Origin: CBDFNN01 sp965250215
GTDB lineage: Bacteria; Bacteroidota; Rhodothermia; Rhodothermales; DATKEJ01
Length of the DNA stretch: 64,000 nucleotides
Assembly (NCBI GenBank): GCA_965250215.1
Contig: CBDFNN010000004.1
Location: 2,976,001 to 3,040,000 of the forward strand
Direction: 5' to 3'
Under the pieces are notes generated by a model, which saw only the letters and a list, made by a program, of their open reading frames with translations, was not told the origin of the DNA and did not search any database. The position numbers and the translations under genes were made by a program. This document shows positions 6,814 to 16,176 of this stretch, piece by piece (position 1 is the stretch's first letter; every line of letters begins with the position of its first letter).

Positions 6814-9441
6814 ATGAAGTCACCCCTACTTTGCTTTGCCGTTTTACTTATTAGCTCTTTTGTGACACATCGAAGTGTTGATGATGCCGTCTACCAAATT
6901 CCAGATGGGTTTGAGCTAGAGGAAATATATAGCCCCACCAAAGACAGCTTAGGAACCTGGGTAGCTATTGTAGAGACACTACCAGGTACCTTCATTTGCT
7001 CAGATCAACATGGAGGTCTATACCAAGTAAGCTACGGTCACGGTAGAGAGGCGGTCGTGGAAGAGTTAGATCTAGGCATTGGTATGGCTCAAGGACTTCT
7101 GTGGGCATTTGACGCGCTATACATAGTTGTCAACAGCGACGAGGGAATCTCAGGCAATAATAGCGGCCTCTACAGAGCAAAGGATTCCAACGGAGATGGT
7201 AAGCTTGATCATTTAAAACCTCTAATAAAACTTGAAGGTTCAGGTGAACATGGACCTCACTCGATAATCCTCTCCCCGGATAATAATTCCCTCTATCTCG
7301 TTGCCGGAAATCACACCGAAATGCCGGAAGGATTTACAAAACAGAGTTTCCCTGGAGAATGGCATAATGATTCTCTTTTCCCTCCGATCCTTGATCCAAG
7401 AGGGCATGCCGTCCACACAAAAGCTCCAGGCGGTTGGATTGCCAAAACAGATCCCGATGGTAAATCTTGGGAAATTATATCTGTTGGAATGCGCAATACC
7501 TATGACATCGCATTCAACAATTCAGGCGATCTTTTCGCATTCGACTCGGATATGGAATGGGATATGGGTATGCCCTGGTATCGCCCTATTCGAGTCCTAC
7601 ATGCCACGGCAGGTTCAGAATTTGGATGGCGTCCAGGTTCTCAAAAGTGGCCAGAGTACTACCCCGATAGTCTACCGTCAATTTTGACTTTGAATCAGGG
7701 ATCCCCAACCGGAATATTATTTGGATATGGAGCAGACTTTCCTCAATCATTTCAAGAAAGCCTTTTTGTCTTGGATTGGAGTTTCGGAACTATGTATCAG
7801 GTTCAGCTCGAACTGAAAGGCTCCAGCTACAAAGCAAAAGCTAAAGAATTTATTTCAGGAACGCCCTTCCCATTAACTGATGCAATTATTGGATCGGATG
7901 GCTCCATGTACATTCTGACCGGAGGTCGACAACTGGAGTCAAAACTATTCCGACTGAGCTACACAGGAAATGAGGATACTCGCCCACTTCCTATCTCCTC
8001 TCTTTCTTCGGAATCCGAGGATCATATTCTTAGACGTCAAGCTGAAGCCTATTTGTCAGATGACAATATTGATTCTACATCGGCAAATTACGAGACTGTC
8101 CAGGAATCAAAGTCCGAGTTATACTTGGAGCTTCTGTCGAATAAGGATCGACATGTAAGATTTTCAGCTAGAAAGAATCTAGAGAGTCTCGGGGCGAAAA
8201 CACTTTCCAATTTGGACTACTCAGAACTAGGTTTGGAGGAAATCTCAGAGTTGATCATCTCAATGGCTAGCACAGCGGATAGCTCACTTCAAGAGCTTGT
8301 TTTCGAAATATTGTTAAAACATGATCTCAGTAAGCTCTCAGAAGAAGCCGTATTGTCTTATACGAGGGCTGTCTCTTTGTCCTTGATGAAACTGGGAGAC
8401 CCCTTTCCTCAAATATCAAAAACGCTCGCAGACAAGCTGAACGAACTATTACCATCCGATTCAGATTTTGTCAATCGGGAAATTGTGGCTCTTCTGTCTT
8501 ATTTGAACGATAGCCGAATCATCGACTATGCTCTCGAAAAGCTCGAGACGGTTGACACAACCGGGCTGTTTTCAAATGCACTATTAGACTCAAGTGTTAC
8601 TGCCAGGAGAGAACGTTACGGCACGAATATTGAGGACATCAGATCAAATCCTCCCTCGGCCAACCAGATCTCCTACTCATATAGCCTCAGTCATCACCTT
8701 GGAGATTGGAGTCTAGACCAACGCGAAAGGTTCTTCACCTGGTTCTATGGGGCCATGAATAAAACCGGAGGAAGCTCATACAAAGGATTTATCGATGAAA
8801 TACGCCAGAGGGCTTTGTCAAATATGAGTGAGTCCCAGAGGAAGGAAATCGCTCACATCAGCTCGGATATTGAACAACTTTCTCTAAATGCATTCTCCAA
8901 TTTACCAAGACCGGAAGGGCCAGGAAAAAACTGGAACGTGGCGGAAATTGAGAAGGACCTCGATGACAGATTGGAGCTGAAAAGAAATTATAACAGAGGA
9001 AAGAAAATGTACAAAGCCGCACTTTGTGAGACTTGTCATTTGATGGGCACTGAGGGTGGTCTTGTTGGCCCAAGCCTTTCTCAAGTTTCAGGTAAGTTCG
9101 GTTCGACTGATTTAATCAGAGCTATAATCCTTCCAAGTCAGACGATCGCTGATCAGTACGGAGCAACGGTGGTTTACGCAAAAGGTGAAGACATTACGAT
9201 GGGCAGAATTGTCCTTGACGAAGTTGATAGGATATTGATCAACACCAATCCCTTTGATACCGATCAATCAATCGAGATTAGGAAGTCGGATATCGCTTCA
9301 AGCGAAAATTCAGCTATTTCTACAATGCCACCTGGATTGTTGGATCGCCTCAATTTAGAGGAAGTAACTGATCTCGTCGCCTATCTCTTGGCAAATGGAG
9401 ACTCAGAGCATGAATATTTCTCTGATCGAGAAATTAATTAA
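6814..9441 (+). CDS. Propeller/HEAT protein with C-terminal cytochrome c domain (PVC-type dehydrogenase-like)
   Basis: A signal peptide (MKSPLLCFAVLLISSFVTH) points to export. Residues about 30-395 look like a six-bladed propeller of the sorbosone/PQQ-dehydrogenase-like type (YQIPDGFELEEIYSP, DSNGDGK, HGPHSIILSPDNNSLYLVAGNH, GMRNTYDIAFNNSGDLFAFDSD). The middle (about 400-700) is alpha-helical, possibly HEAT-like. Near residue 738 the haem motif CETCH is followed by a long Planctomycete-style haem-binding module (GPSLSQVSGKF, LPSQTIADQYG, MGRIV, MPPGLLDRL), in which the MPPG methionine is the likely second ligand. Such proteins are thought to oxidise sugars or alcohols in the periplasm; the substrate here is unknown. 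rlmG follows after 32 bases. Confidence 0.85.
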   Translation: MKSPLLCFAVLLISSFVTHRSVDDAVYQIPDGFELEEIYSPTKDSLGTWVAIVETLPGTFICSDQHGGLYQVSYGHGREAVVEELDLGIGMAQGLLWAFDALYIVVNSDEGISGNNSGLYRAKDSNGDGKLDHLKPLIKLEGSGEHGPHSIILSPDNNSLYLVAGNHTEMPEGFTKQSFPGEWHNDSLFPPILDPRGHAVHTKAPGGWIAKTDPDGKSWEIISVGMRNTYDIAFNNSGDLFAFDSDMEWDMGMPWYRPIRVLHATAGSEFGWRPGSQKWPEYYPDSLPSILTLNQGSPTGILFGYGADFPQSFQESLFVLDWSFGTMYQVQLELKGSSYKAKAKEFISGTPFPLTDAIIGSDGSMYILTGGRQLESKLFRLSYTGNEDTRPLPISSLSSESEDHILRRQAEAYLSDDNIDSTSANYETVQESKSELYLELLSNKDRHVRFSARKNLESLGAKTLSNLDYSELGLEEISELIISMASTADSSLQELVFEILLKHDLSKLSEEAVLSYTRAVSLSLMKLGDPFPQISKTLADKLNELLPSDSDFVNREIVALLSYLNDSRIIDYALEKLETVDTTGLFSNALLDSSVTARRERYGTNIEDIRSNPPSANQISYSYSLSHHLGDWSLDQRERFFTWFYGAMNKTGGSSYKGFIDEIRQRALSNMSESQRKEIAHISSDIEQLSLNAFSNLPRPEGPGKNWNVAEIEKDLDDRLELKRNYNRGKKMYKAALCETCHLMGTEGGLVGPSLSQVSGKFGSTDLIRAIILPSQTIADQYGATVVYAKGEDITMGRIVLDEVDRILINTNPFDTDQSIEIRKSDIASSENSAISTMPPGLLDRLNLEEVTDLVAYLLANGDSEHEYFSDREIN

Positions 9442-9473
9442 AGATGGGTCAGCCCCTCGTTTGGTATTAAACC

Positions 9474-10589
9474 GTGGAGCAACAATACACAGAGCTCGAA
9501 CTTAACCGATATCCCAAGGAAAAAGATAAATCGCTGCAAGCTTGGGATGCTGCAGATGAATATCTCGCGGACTATATCCACAACTATTCGAGCGGTGTTC
9601 CTGAAAATGATCTACTGATAATCAATGACGCCTATGGCGCGATAACACTAGCACTGCTCGATCTATCGCCCGCAGTTATTTCTGACTCCTATCTGTCTCA
9701 ACTTGCAATAACAAAAAACTTGAAGACAAACGGGTTTCTGAAAACAAACGTAAATCTTCTTAGCTCTACGGAGGAAATAACAAGGAAGTTTGAATTCATT
9801 TTAATAAAAATTCCAAAGTCATTAGAGCAGTTGAGGTGGATGCTTCTGAGTGCAAGAAATCACGCTGGTCCCAAAGCCAAAATTATCGGGGGCGGCATGA
9901 CTCGTAACATTCACAACTCGACAAGCGATCTATTTGCAGAAATAGTCGGTGATACCAAGACGAGTCTTGCTCGAAAGAAAGCCAGGCTTGTTTTTGCAGA
10001 TTTCGACCCAACACTCGAACTAAAATTACAGCAAGATTCCACGTCATTCGAATTTAATGATCAGGATATCCGAAGTCACACTTCTGTCTTCGGAGCTACG
10101 AGAATAGATCAAGGGTCTGAGTTATTGATCAAGTCGCTTAGTCACCTATCCAAGCCAAAGCATGTTGCTGACCTAGGCTGCGGAACAGGTATTCTAGGAC
10201 TAGCAGCCATGAATCTTTGGAGCGAAGCCGAAATGTCATTCTTTGACGATTCGTACATCGCTATTGATAGCTGTCTCAAGAACGTAGAACGACTTTTCCC
10301 GGCACGTTTCGTAAAAGCAGAAGTTCACGACGGACTTAGCTCTGTTGATGATGAATCTTTTGATTTGATTCTATGCAACCCCCCTTTCCATTCGGGCACA
10401 ACTATCAGCGCCTCGCCATCTTTGAGGATGTTCAAGCAGTCTAAAATAGCATTGAAAACCGGTGGACATTTAGTAGTAGTGGGGAATCAACACCTAGGTT
10501 ACCAATCTCGTCTTAGAGAGGTGTTTAGTAATGCGAAAGTCTTGATCGAAGACAATAAGTTTGTTGTCTTGATGGCCGAAAAGTACTAG
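9474..10589 (+). CDS. rlmG: 23S rRNA (guanine-N2)-methyltransferase RlmG
   Basis: RlmG methylates G1835 of 23S rRNA. The protein has the double-domain architecture of the RsmC/RlmG family: an N-terminal pseudo-methyltransferase half containing LQAWDAADEYL, LLIINDAYGA and ISDSYLS, and a C-terminal catalytic half. The SAM site is DLGCGTG at about 233-239 and the catalytic motif is NPPF at 302-305. The RlmG ending NNKFVVLKA is mirrored by DNKFVVLMA. The start is GTG at 9474; an in-frame stop lies two codons upstream, and the LxxQAWDAADEYL block near the N-terminus confirms it. It ends against a convergent gene, with a hairpin terminator between. Confidence 0.93.
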   Translation: MEQQYTELELNRYPKEKDKSLQAWDAADEYLADYIHNYSSGVPENDLLIINDAYGAITLALLDLSPAVISDSYLSQLAITKNLKTNGFLKTNVNLLSSTEEITRKFEFILIKIPKSLEQLRWMLLSARNHAGPKAKIIGGGMTRNIHNSTSDLFAEIVGDTKTSLARKKARLVFADFDPTLELKLQQDSTSFEFNDQDIRSHTSVFGATRIDQGSELLIKSLSHLSKPKHVADLGCGTGILGLAAMNLWSEAEMSFFDDSYIAIDSCLKNVERLFPARFVKAEVHDGLSSVDDESFDLILCNPPFHSGTTISASPSLRMFKQSKIALKTGGHLVVVGNQHLGYQSRLREVFSNAKVLIEDNKFVVLMAEKY

Positions 10590-10629
10590 GCTCGAGGGCC
10601 CATCGCAGCCAACAAGATTTGCTAAACAC

Positions 10630-10665
10630 AAAAGAGCTTAACACAGAATGGTGCCAAGCTCTTTT
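10630..10665. terminator. Bidirectional hairpin terminator between rlmG and the convergent surface protein gene
   Basis: AAAAGAGCTT at 10630-10639 and AAGCTCTTTT at 10656-10665 form a perfect 10-bp stem with a 16-base loop. It lies between the stops of two convergent genes (10589 and 10694). Short T-runs follow the GC part in both directions, which fits a weak two-way terminator. Confidence 0.75.
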
Positions 10666-10693
10666 CAAATATGAGAAATTGAATTCTCGTGGA

Positions 10694-13504
10694 TCAGTTT
10701 GGAATCTGCGATGCCCGACCGTTTGCTGGCAGAAAAACTCTAAGGAAGTCGAAGGCGGTCGCCGAACCGTCCAAATTAAAGTCGCCTAGAAGATATCCAG
10801 CTGTCCCATTGGTTAAAAGCCAGACATCTATAAAATCATTGGATGTCATCTGCTCATCTGCATTACCGTCTCCTCCCCATAAAGCGAAAACATTTGGCTC
10901 AACCTCCATCATTGAGTTGCTACCAAATACCTGCGCCTCCGTGGTCATATCATAAAGAGGCGTAGTTGAGCTTAGAGCCACTGCGTTTGCACTCATGATA
11001 CCTGCATGGTTTCGATGACGAACTATGACGTAGAAAGAACCATCACTAACGCTCTCGAACCTCAGGGGTACGTTATTCACTCCGACCACACTTCCATCAC
11101 CCAGTAGTAGAGCAACCTCTTTAGCAACTGTAGAACTAGAGGCTGTTGAGGTTCGTAACTCCACAAGAAGCCAATCAACCATATCATTTGGAATGCTGGA
11201 TGATTCTGCTCCGTCGTAGTCTTTTGGGGTCCCATCGAGCTCTGGTGCTACGTATGGCTGCGAGCTAGGCATAATACCCGTCAGCTCAACTGACATCTGA
11301 TCGAGAGTGTCATCGTATGGACCGGCCAGCCAAAGCTTTAGAGGAACGACAACTCCACTCGGTGCGATTACCACTGTGCTCGCCTGAGCACAGCGCTCAG
11401 CAAACTCGCTACTATTGACGCAAGCTTCATTATTGATGATTTCCGAGCCTGCGGAGACAACTACATCGTCTACGTGCCAACCGGCTCCGCCAACCGACGA
11501 ATCAGTGCCCAATCTAAATCTTAAGGTGACACTCTGACTCGAATAACTCGACAAATCAACAACAGTCTCAAGATAACCGTTGCTGTTACCTGAAAATGCA
11601 GATCTACCGGCAATCGGACTTTCGTAGGCTGTGGAAATAGTACTGCTATAGCCATTGGTAGTCATCAATGGACCCAAATCCGTCCAAGCACCACCTGAAT
11701 TAATTTCTACAACAGCGCCGTCATATGTATTTTCTGTGTTGTACGAATGCCAAAATCTCAATTCGCCACCATCTGGCACCGTGAAAGGAGAGGTAGTTGT
11801 TAGAAATTGATCAGCAATACTGGCTACATCAATAGCAAACCAAGCCGAACTCCCTCCGTGAGGACTTGTAGTTCCTAGAGCAAAATCGGCCGTGCCTGTA
11901 TCATGACTTTCTGTCCACTGACTTGAGCCGGATTCCATATCATCCGAAAAGACAGCCGGGCCCCCTCCCAGGCCGGGTACCTCAACTTTGACTCTAAACG
12001 TCCGTGTAATCGTCTGGCCTGCAGTAATACTAACAGATGGGAAACTGACTGTGCCTCCAGATTCCGAGCCTCCGTCGCTTGCACTCGCTGCCACATAGCT
12101 CGTATTGGTCGGAAGATCGTCAGTAATGACAACGTTTGTTACAGCTCCAGGGGTGTCATTGAATGCTGACAAGGTGTATTCCAATTCCTGTCCATTTACG
12201 ACGCTCATTTCTGCATCTTTTGAGAGCCGTAGGTCGTCGGTTATCGGACGCAGTATGAACAAGCCCTGCTCGATGCCGCTGACGATAACGATCCCGCTAT
12301 CAAAATAGGGATAGTTACTCCATGCTCCGTTGAAGTTAGGTGAATCGCTTCCAGGATAGATATCAAAAAAGCCTATCTCATCGAGGTCCGATGGGTCGGA
12401 AATGTCATAGATCCGAAGACCGGCTCGATAATTTGTTTGATACATCAAGTCACCTTTCGTGTACAAATTGTGATCGATCGCAGCTATTGTCGCAGTGTGA
12501 GTGTTGATAATTACCGGATCGTCGAGATCCATTACGTCCCAAACATAGGTTCGAGTATTTACAGATCCTTCATCCAGTTCGTCATCAAGAAAGAAATATT
12601 CATGATCCTCGCTTAGCCAACCTTGATGCGTATAGCCCCTTGTCGGGTAGCCGGTCCGAGAAATTTGAACCGGAGTTGTCTTATTTGTCACATCAACGAT
12701 TGTGACCGTGTCTTCATTTGAGTTAAAGCAAATCTCTTGACCTTGATGTTCCGTGTCTGGACCATTATAAATCACACATTGAGCGTCATGAGTGTAACCG
12801 TCAGAGGAGAAACATCCAGAGTTACTTGGACTGGTAGGGGTAGAAATATCGACCATGTGAAGTCCCCCAGAGCATGTATTAGTTCCTACTCCATATGCAA
12901 ATCCACTATCCTCGTTGATGACAATATTGTGGGCGCTGCCAAAGCCTGAATAGTGTGCCGAATTCGAAAATGTCTGGGGAGGACTTACGACACTTTCGAG
13001 TTGGGTAAGGTCAAAAATTTGCATTCCATGATTGCTCGCTTCCGATACAATGAAAGCGTGATCCGCATAAACCTTAATATCTCGCCAGGAGCTGTTATTT
13101 GTGTGCGTCGGGAGGTTACCTAGATAGACTGGATTTTCTGGATCGCTAATATCAACAAAAGCCGTCCCGCTAGTACGTCCCATTAGAGCATATTCTTTAC
13201 CGGTGCTTGAATTGGTCCAGCCCCATATATCATTTCCACTTCCACCGCCAATGGTACTAAGTGGCATGAAAGCCATGAGATCGACTTCATTGCATGGATA
13301 TGCTCCGGCCATCCCTGCTACACATGGAGTTGCCGCCATGGCTTGATAGTCGACTGGAGGAAGCTGATCTTTGGCAAAGGCTTCCATTATGGCAGTTTTG
13401 TTGCCTTCTATATTCTTGCCCTTCCTAGCCTCTTGAGCCCAAGAGAGCTCAAAACACGTTGAAAGGATTAACAATGTTAATAGAAAATATTTCATACTAT
13501 TCAT
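10694..13504 (-). CDS. Choice-of-anchor B family surface protein with DUF11, MAM-like and dockerin-like modules
   Basis: A signal peptide (MNSMKYFLLTLLILSTCFELSWAQ) begins this secreted protein. The first about 420 residues are the choice-of-anchor B propeller with LVIVD-like repeats (GTAFVDISDPENPVYLGNL, GLRIYDISDPSDLDEIGFF, SSWRDIKVYADHAFIVSE). A DUF11 beta-sandwich follows (LRLSKDAEMSVVNGQELEYT), then a MAM/jelly-roll-like module (DDMESGSSQWTESHDTG, GWHVDDVVV). The end is a module known in Bacteroidota surface proteins (LWLAGPYDDT, VDWLLVELR, FYVIVRHRNHAGIMSAN) with a dockerin-like calcium site (GDFNLDGSATAFDF). It probably acts at the cell surface; no enzyme activity is evident. The start at 13504 fits the signal peptide, although the frame opens 22 codons earlier. 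Confidence 0.85.
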   Translation of the reverse strand: MNSMKYFLLTLLILSTCFELSWAQEARKGKNIEGNKTAIMEAFAKDQLPPVDYQAMAATPCVAGMAGAYPCNEVDLMAFMPLSTIGGGSGNDIWGWTNSSTGKEYALMGRTSGTAFVDISDPENPVYLGNLPTHTNNSSWRDIKVYADHAFIVSEASNHGMQIFDLTQLESVVSPPQTFSNSAHYSGFGSAHNIVINEDSGFAYGVGTNTCSGGLHMVDISTPTSPSNSGCFSSDGYTHDAQCVIYNGPDTEHQGQEICFNSNEDTVTIVDVTNKTTPVQISRTGYPTRGYTHQGWLSEDHEYFFLDDELDEGSVNTRTYVWDVMDLDDPVIINTHTATIAAIDHNLYTKGDLMYQTNYRAGLRIYDISDPSDLDEIGFFDIYPGSDSPNFNGAWSNYPYFDSGIVIVSGIEQGLFILRPITDDLRLSKDAEMSVVNGQELEYTLSAFNDTPGAVTNVVITDDLPTNTSYVAASASDGGSESGGTVSFPSVSITAGQTITRTFRVKVEVPGLGGGPAVFSDDMESGSSQWTESHDTGTADFALGTTSPHGGSSAWFAIDVASIADQFLTTTSPFTVPDGGELRFWHSYNTENTYDGAVVEINSGGAWTDLGPLMTTNGYSSTISTAYESPIAGRSAFSGNSNGYLETVVDLSSYSSQSVTLRFRLGTDSSVGGAGWHVDDVVVSAGSEIINNEACVNSSEFAERCAQASTVVIAPSGVVVPLKLWLAGPYDDTLDQMSVELTGIMPSSQPYVAPELDGTPKDYDGAESSSIPNDMVDWLLVELRTSTASSSTVAKEVALLLGDGSVVGVNNVPLRFESVSDGSFYVIVRHRNHAGIMSANAVALSSTTPLYDMTTEAQVFGSNSMMEVEPNVFALWGGDGNADEQMTSNDFIDVWLLTNGTAGYLLGDFNLDGSATAFDFLRVFLPANGRASQIPN

Positions 13505-13580
13505 AGCGTCTGTTGCCTCAGTGTTGTTGCTTCCATGCCAGTCGTCACTTTGAGCGACCATCGCTGACAAAGGTTTATTC

Positions 13581-15002
13581 TTAAATATTTATGGCCCTGC
13601 CATATGCCGCCCTGGCTGCCTCCATTATGCCCTCGGAAAGTGTAGGATGAGGGTGCATCGCTTCCATTATTTCATGAGAGGTCGTCTCCAGCTTTCTAGC
13701 TGTGACGATTTCTGCGATCAACTCAGTGGCGTCTTGACCAATGATATGGCAGCCCAAGAGCTCTCCATATTCATCGTCAAAAATGATTTTCACAAATCCT
13801 TCGTTATGGCCTATTGCCGAAGCCTTGCCAGACGCCGTGAAAGGGAATTTACCGACCTTCACCTTATAACCAGCCTCTACCGCCTTTTCTTCTGTGTATC
13901 CTACTGAGGCAATTTGTGGTAAACAATAAGTACATCCAGGAATGTTGTTGTAGTCGATGGGCTCTACCTCTTGACCCGCAATTTTCTCAATACAAACTAC
14001 GCCTTCATGACTAGCTACGTGAGCAAGCCATGGTGGTCCGGCAACATCACCGATCGCATAAACACCAGGAACGTTAGTACGGTAAAACTCATCCACTTTG
14101 ATAGTACCCCTATCGAAACTGATACCTAACTCTTCCAAGCCAAGGTTTTCGACGTTACCTACCACGCCAATCGCAGACAGTACTTGATCGGCCTTCAAAG
14201 TCTCCGTTCCCTTCGCCGTCTTGACAGTTACGATACACTGAGCTCCACTAGTATCAACCTTCTCCACAACGGAATTCAACATCAATTTGATTTTGGCCTT
14301 TTTGAAATTGCGTCCGAGCTCCTTCGAGACATCTTTGTCTTCGACTGGAACCAATCGATCCATCATTTCAACAAGAGTTACATCGCTACCCATGTTGTGA
14401 TAGAAGTAGGCAAATTCAACGCCAATCGCTCCGGCACCCACGATAACCATTGAGGAGGGCTTCTCCGTCTGCATCATGGCTTCTTTGTAGGTAATAATCT
14501 TCTTGCCATCGACTGGCAAAGGAGGTATTTCTCTAGCTCTAGCTCCTGTTGCTAAAATGATATGACTCGCTTCGATAATCTGATTTGAACCGACCGTTTC
14601 GCCATCCATCGTTGTCGAAGGTTCAATATTGATTTTGCCTCCACCGGAAAGCTTTGCATGTCCTTGGATGACATCGATTTTGTTCTTTTTCATCAAGTAC
14701 TCGACGCCTTTGTTCATCTTGTCGGCAACTCCCCTTGATCGCTTGATTACTGCTGGAAAGTCTGGACTGACAGTTCCTTGAAGATTTATCCCAAAGGAAT
14801 CGATGTGACTTAGAGTCGCCATTAGTTCGGCACTCTTTAGTAAAGCTTTAGTCGGAATACATCCGACATTAAGGCATACACCACCAAGCTTGTTCTTCTC
14901 GACGATTGCTGTTTTCAATCCAAGTTGTGAAGCCCGAATTGCACATTCATATCCCCCAGGACCGGATCCAATAATTGCTACGTCGTACTTTGCAGATGCC
15001 AT
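13581..15002 (-). CDS. lpdA: Dihydrolipoyl dehydrogenase (E3)
   Basis: This flavoprotein reoxidises dihydrolipoamide in 2-oxoacid dehydrogenase and glycine cleavage complexes. The FAD-binding motif GSGPGG lies at residues 12-17. The redox-active disulfide is C43-C48 in GGVCLNVGCIPTK. The NAD site is VIVGAGAIGVEFA-like, a second FAD contact is YAIGDVAG, and the catalytic HPHPTLSE lies near the C-terminus. Length is 473 residues from the ATG at 15002; 11 upstream codons in frame are less likely to be translated. No E1 or E2 subunit gene is nearby, so it probably serves several complexes. Confidence 0.95.
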   Translation of the reverse strand: MASAKYDVAIIGSGPGGYECAIRASQLGLKTAIVEKNKLGGVCLNVGCIPTKALLKSAELMATLSHIDSFGINLQGTVSPDFPAVIKRSRGVADKMNKGVEYLMKKNKIDVIQGHAKLSGGGKINIEPSTTMDGETVGSNQIIEASHIILATGARAREIPPLPVDGKKIITYKEAMMQTEKPSSMVIVGAGAIGVEFAYFYHNMGSDVTLVEMMDRLVPVEDKDVSKELGRNFKKAKIKLMLNSVVEKVDTSGAQCIVTVKTAKGTETLKADQVLSAIGVVGNVENLGLEELGISFDRGTIKVDEFYRTNVPGVYAIGDVAGPPWLAHVASHEGVVCIEKIAGQEVEPIDYNNIPGCTYCLPQIASVGYTEEKAVEAGYKVKVGKFPFTASGKASAIGHNEGFVKIIFDDEYGELLGCHIIGQDATELIAEIVTARKLETTSHEIMEAMHPHPTLSEGIMEAARAAYGRAINI

Positions 15003-15402
15003 TCTATACCGATTTATGCGAGTTAGTCCAAGCAAATAGCCACTCCTTTTCAGGCACTATTCTAACTTGAAAGATTGATCGAAAAGGTAAAATTACCCAG
15101 CTCATAAAGGTACTGAACCTTAGATAGATCTGCATAATATTTAAGTCAAATTTTAAACCTAGAAATCGGTAGAATAAAGACCCGAATTCGAGCCATGAGG
15201 CCTAAATGATCCAAACTTCAACGACTATATAGTTACTTCTTATCATAGGATGACCGATCTTCATTTTATTACCTGCTTCTGGCTTGTAGAGGCGCCTTCG
15301 ATAGGATTTGCTTTTGATATAACGACATGTTCTCTTTTCTCTCTCTTTGTCGTTATTATTTTATGTAGTGTCGAGATAGCAGTTTAACCTCAAGTTAGTC
15401 AC
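15003..15402. other. 400-base divergent intergenic region between lpdA and the GIDE-like gene
   Basis: The region carries the upstream sequences of two divergent genes. I found one inverted repeat (15319-15356, listed separately) and a pyrimidine-rich tract at about 15329-15348. No tRNA or gene-like frame was seen, and I could not assign a promoter confidently. Confidence 0.5.
15319..15356. promoter_or_regulatory. 8-bp inverted repeat ATAACGAC/GTCGTTAT upstream of the GIDE-like gene
   Basis: ATAACGAC at 15319-15326 is matched by GTCGTTAT at 15349-15356 across a 22-base pyrimidine-rich loop, followed by TATTTTATG. It lies about 45 bases before the ATG at 15403. It could be an operator or a weak leader hairpin. 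Confidence 0.4.
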
Positions 15403-16164
15403 ATGCAATTTGTTGCCGCCCTTGCCATACTGTCAGGTCTTGGATTTGCCATTGGCACCTTCTTTAAAAAGAGACGTCTTGATTTACTAGAAGGAGCCGA
15501 AAGTGTCTCCGTTTCTGAAGCGAGAAACGATCTGCTAGATGGCGAAATCGTGGAACTATCAGGTAGCATTCAATGCGCGTATCCTTTGGTATCAGAATTA
15601 GCCGAGGTCAAATGTGTCCATTATAGGATGTCCGTTAATTATGAATATGAGATCGAGGTAGAATCAAAGGATTCATCAGGAAAGACTGAAACAGAAATTG
15701 ACAAGAAGACCAGAAACTTGGCTTCAAATGAGCGTCAGGTATCATTCGACCTGAGTGATGAAAGTGGGATTATTAAAGTCGACCCAGAGCTTGCTGAATT
15801 CAAATCGGAAAAGGTCTTGTCAGACTTCAGAGTTGACAATAGAGACGAAGGTGGCTCAATACAGATAGGCGGATTAAGAATAAAACTTCCTGGTGCAGAT
15901 CCGGATATGCTGAACCCAGTGTATCGCTATACCGAATACGCCATCCCAATTGACAGACAAATTTATGTACTTGGCCAGGTCGATCACTCTGGATCCGAAC
16001 CAGTGATCAGGAAACCCGATAAAAAGGAACCACTGATAATCAGTCTTAGCAGCAAAGCCACTCTTCAGACATCGGCAAGAAAGAGCGTAAAAACGACTGG
16101 AATTATTTCCGCAGTTCTAATAAGCCTTGGTATCGGCGCTCTAGTGTACTGGCTATTCTTCTGA
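15403..16164 (+). CDS. GIDE-domain (MUL1-like) membrane protein
   Basis: The 253-residue protein has one N-terminal membrane helix (about 2-20) and one C-terminal helix (about 232-251, GIISAVLISLGIGALVYWLF). The middle carries features of the GIDE domain first named in the mitochondrial E3 ligase MUL1: GEIVELSGSIQCAYPLVSELAEVKCVHYR, then an ENPVYRYTEYAIPI-like block and YVLGQV. Bacterial members are often labelled E3 ubiquitin ligase family, but there is no RING domain here and ubiquitin ligation should not be inferred. The role in bacteria is not established. It converges with the next gene with only 12 bases between. Confidence 0.75.
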   Translation: MQFVAALAILSGLGFAIGTFFKKRRLDLLEGAESVSVSEARNDLLDGEIVELSGSIQCAYPLVSELAEVKCVHYRMSVNYEYEIEVESKDSSGKTETEIDKKTRNLASNERQVSFDLSDESGIIKVDPELAEFKSEKVLSDFRVDNRDEGGSIQIGGLRIKLPGADPDMLNPVYRYTEYAIPIDRQIYVLGQVDHSGSEPVIRKPDKKEPLIISLSSKATLQTSARKSVKTTGIISAVLISLGIGALVYWLFF

Positions 16165-16176
16165 GTTAATTGATAG

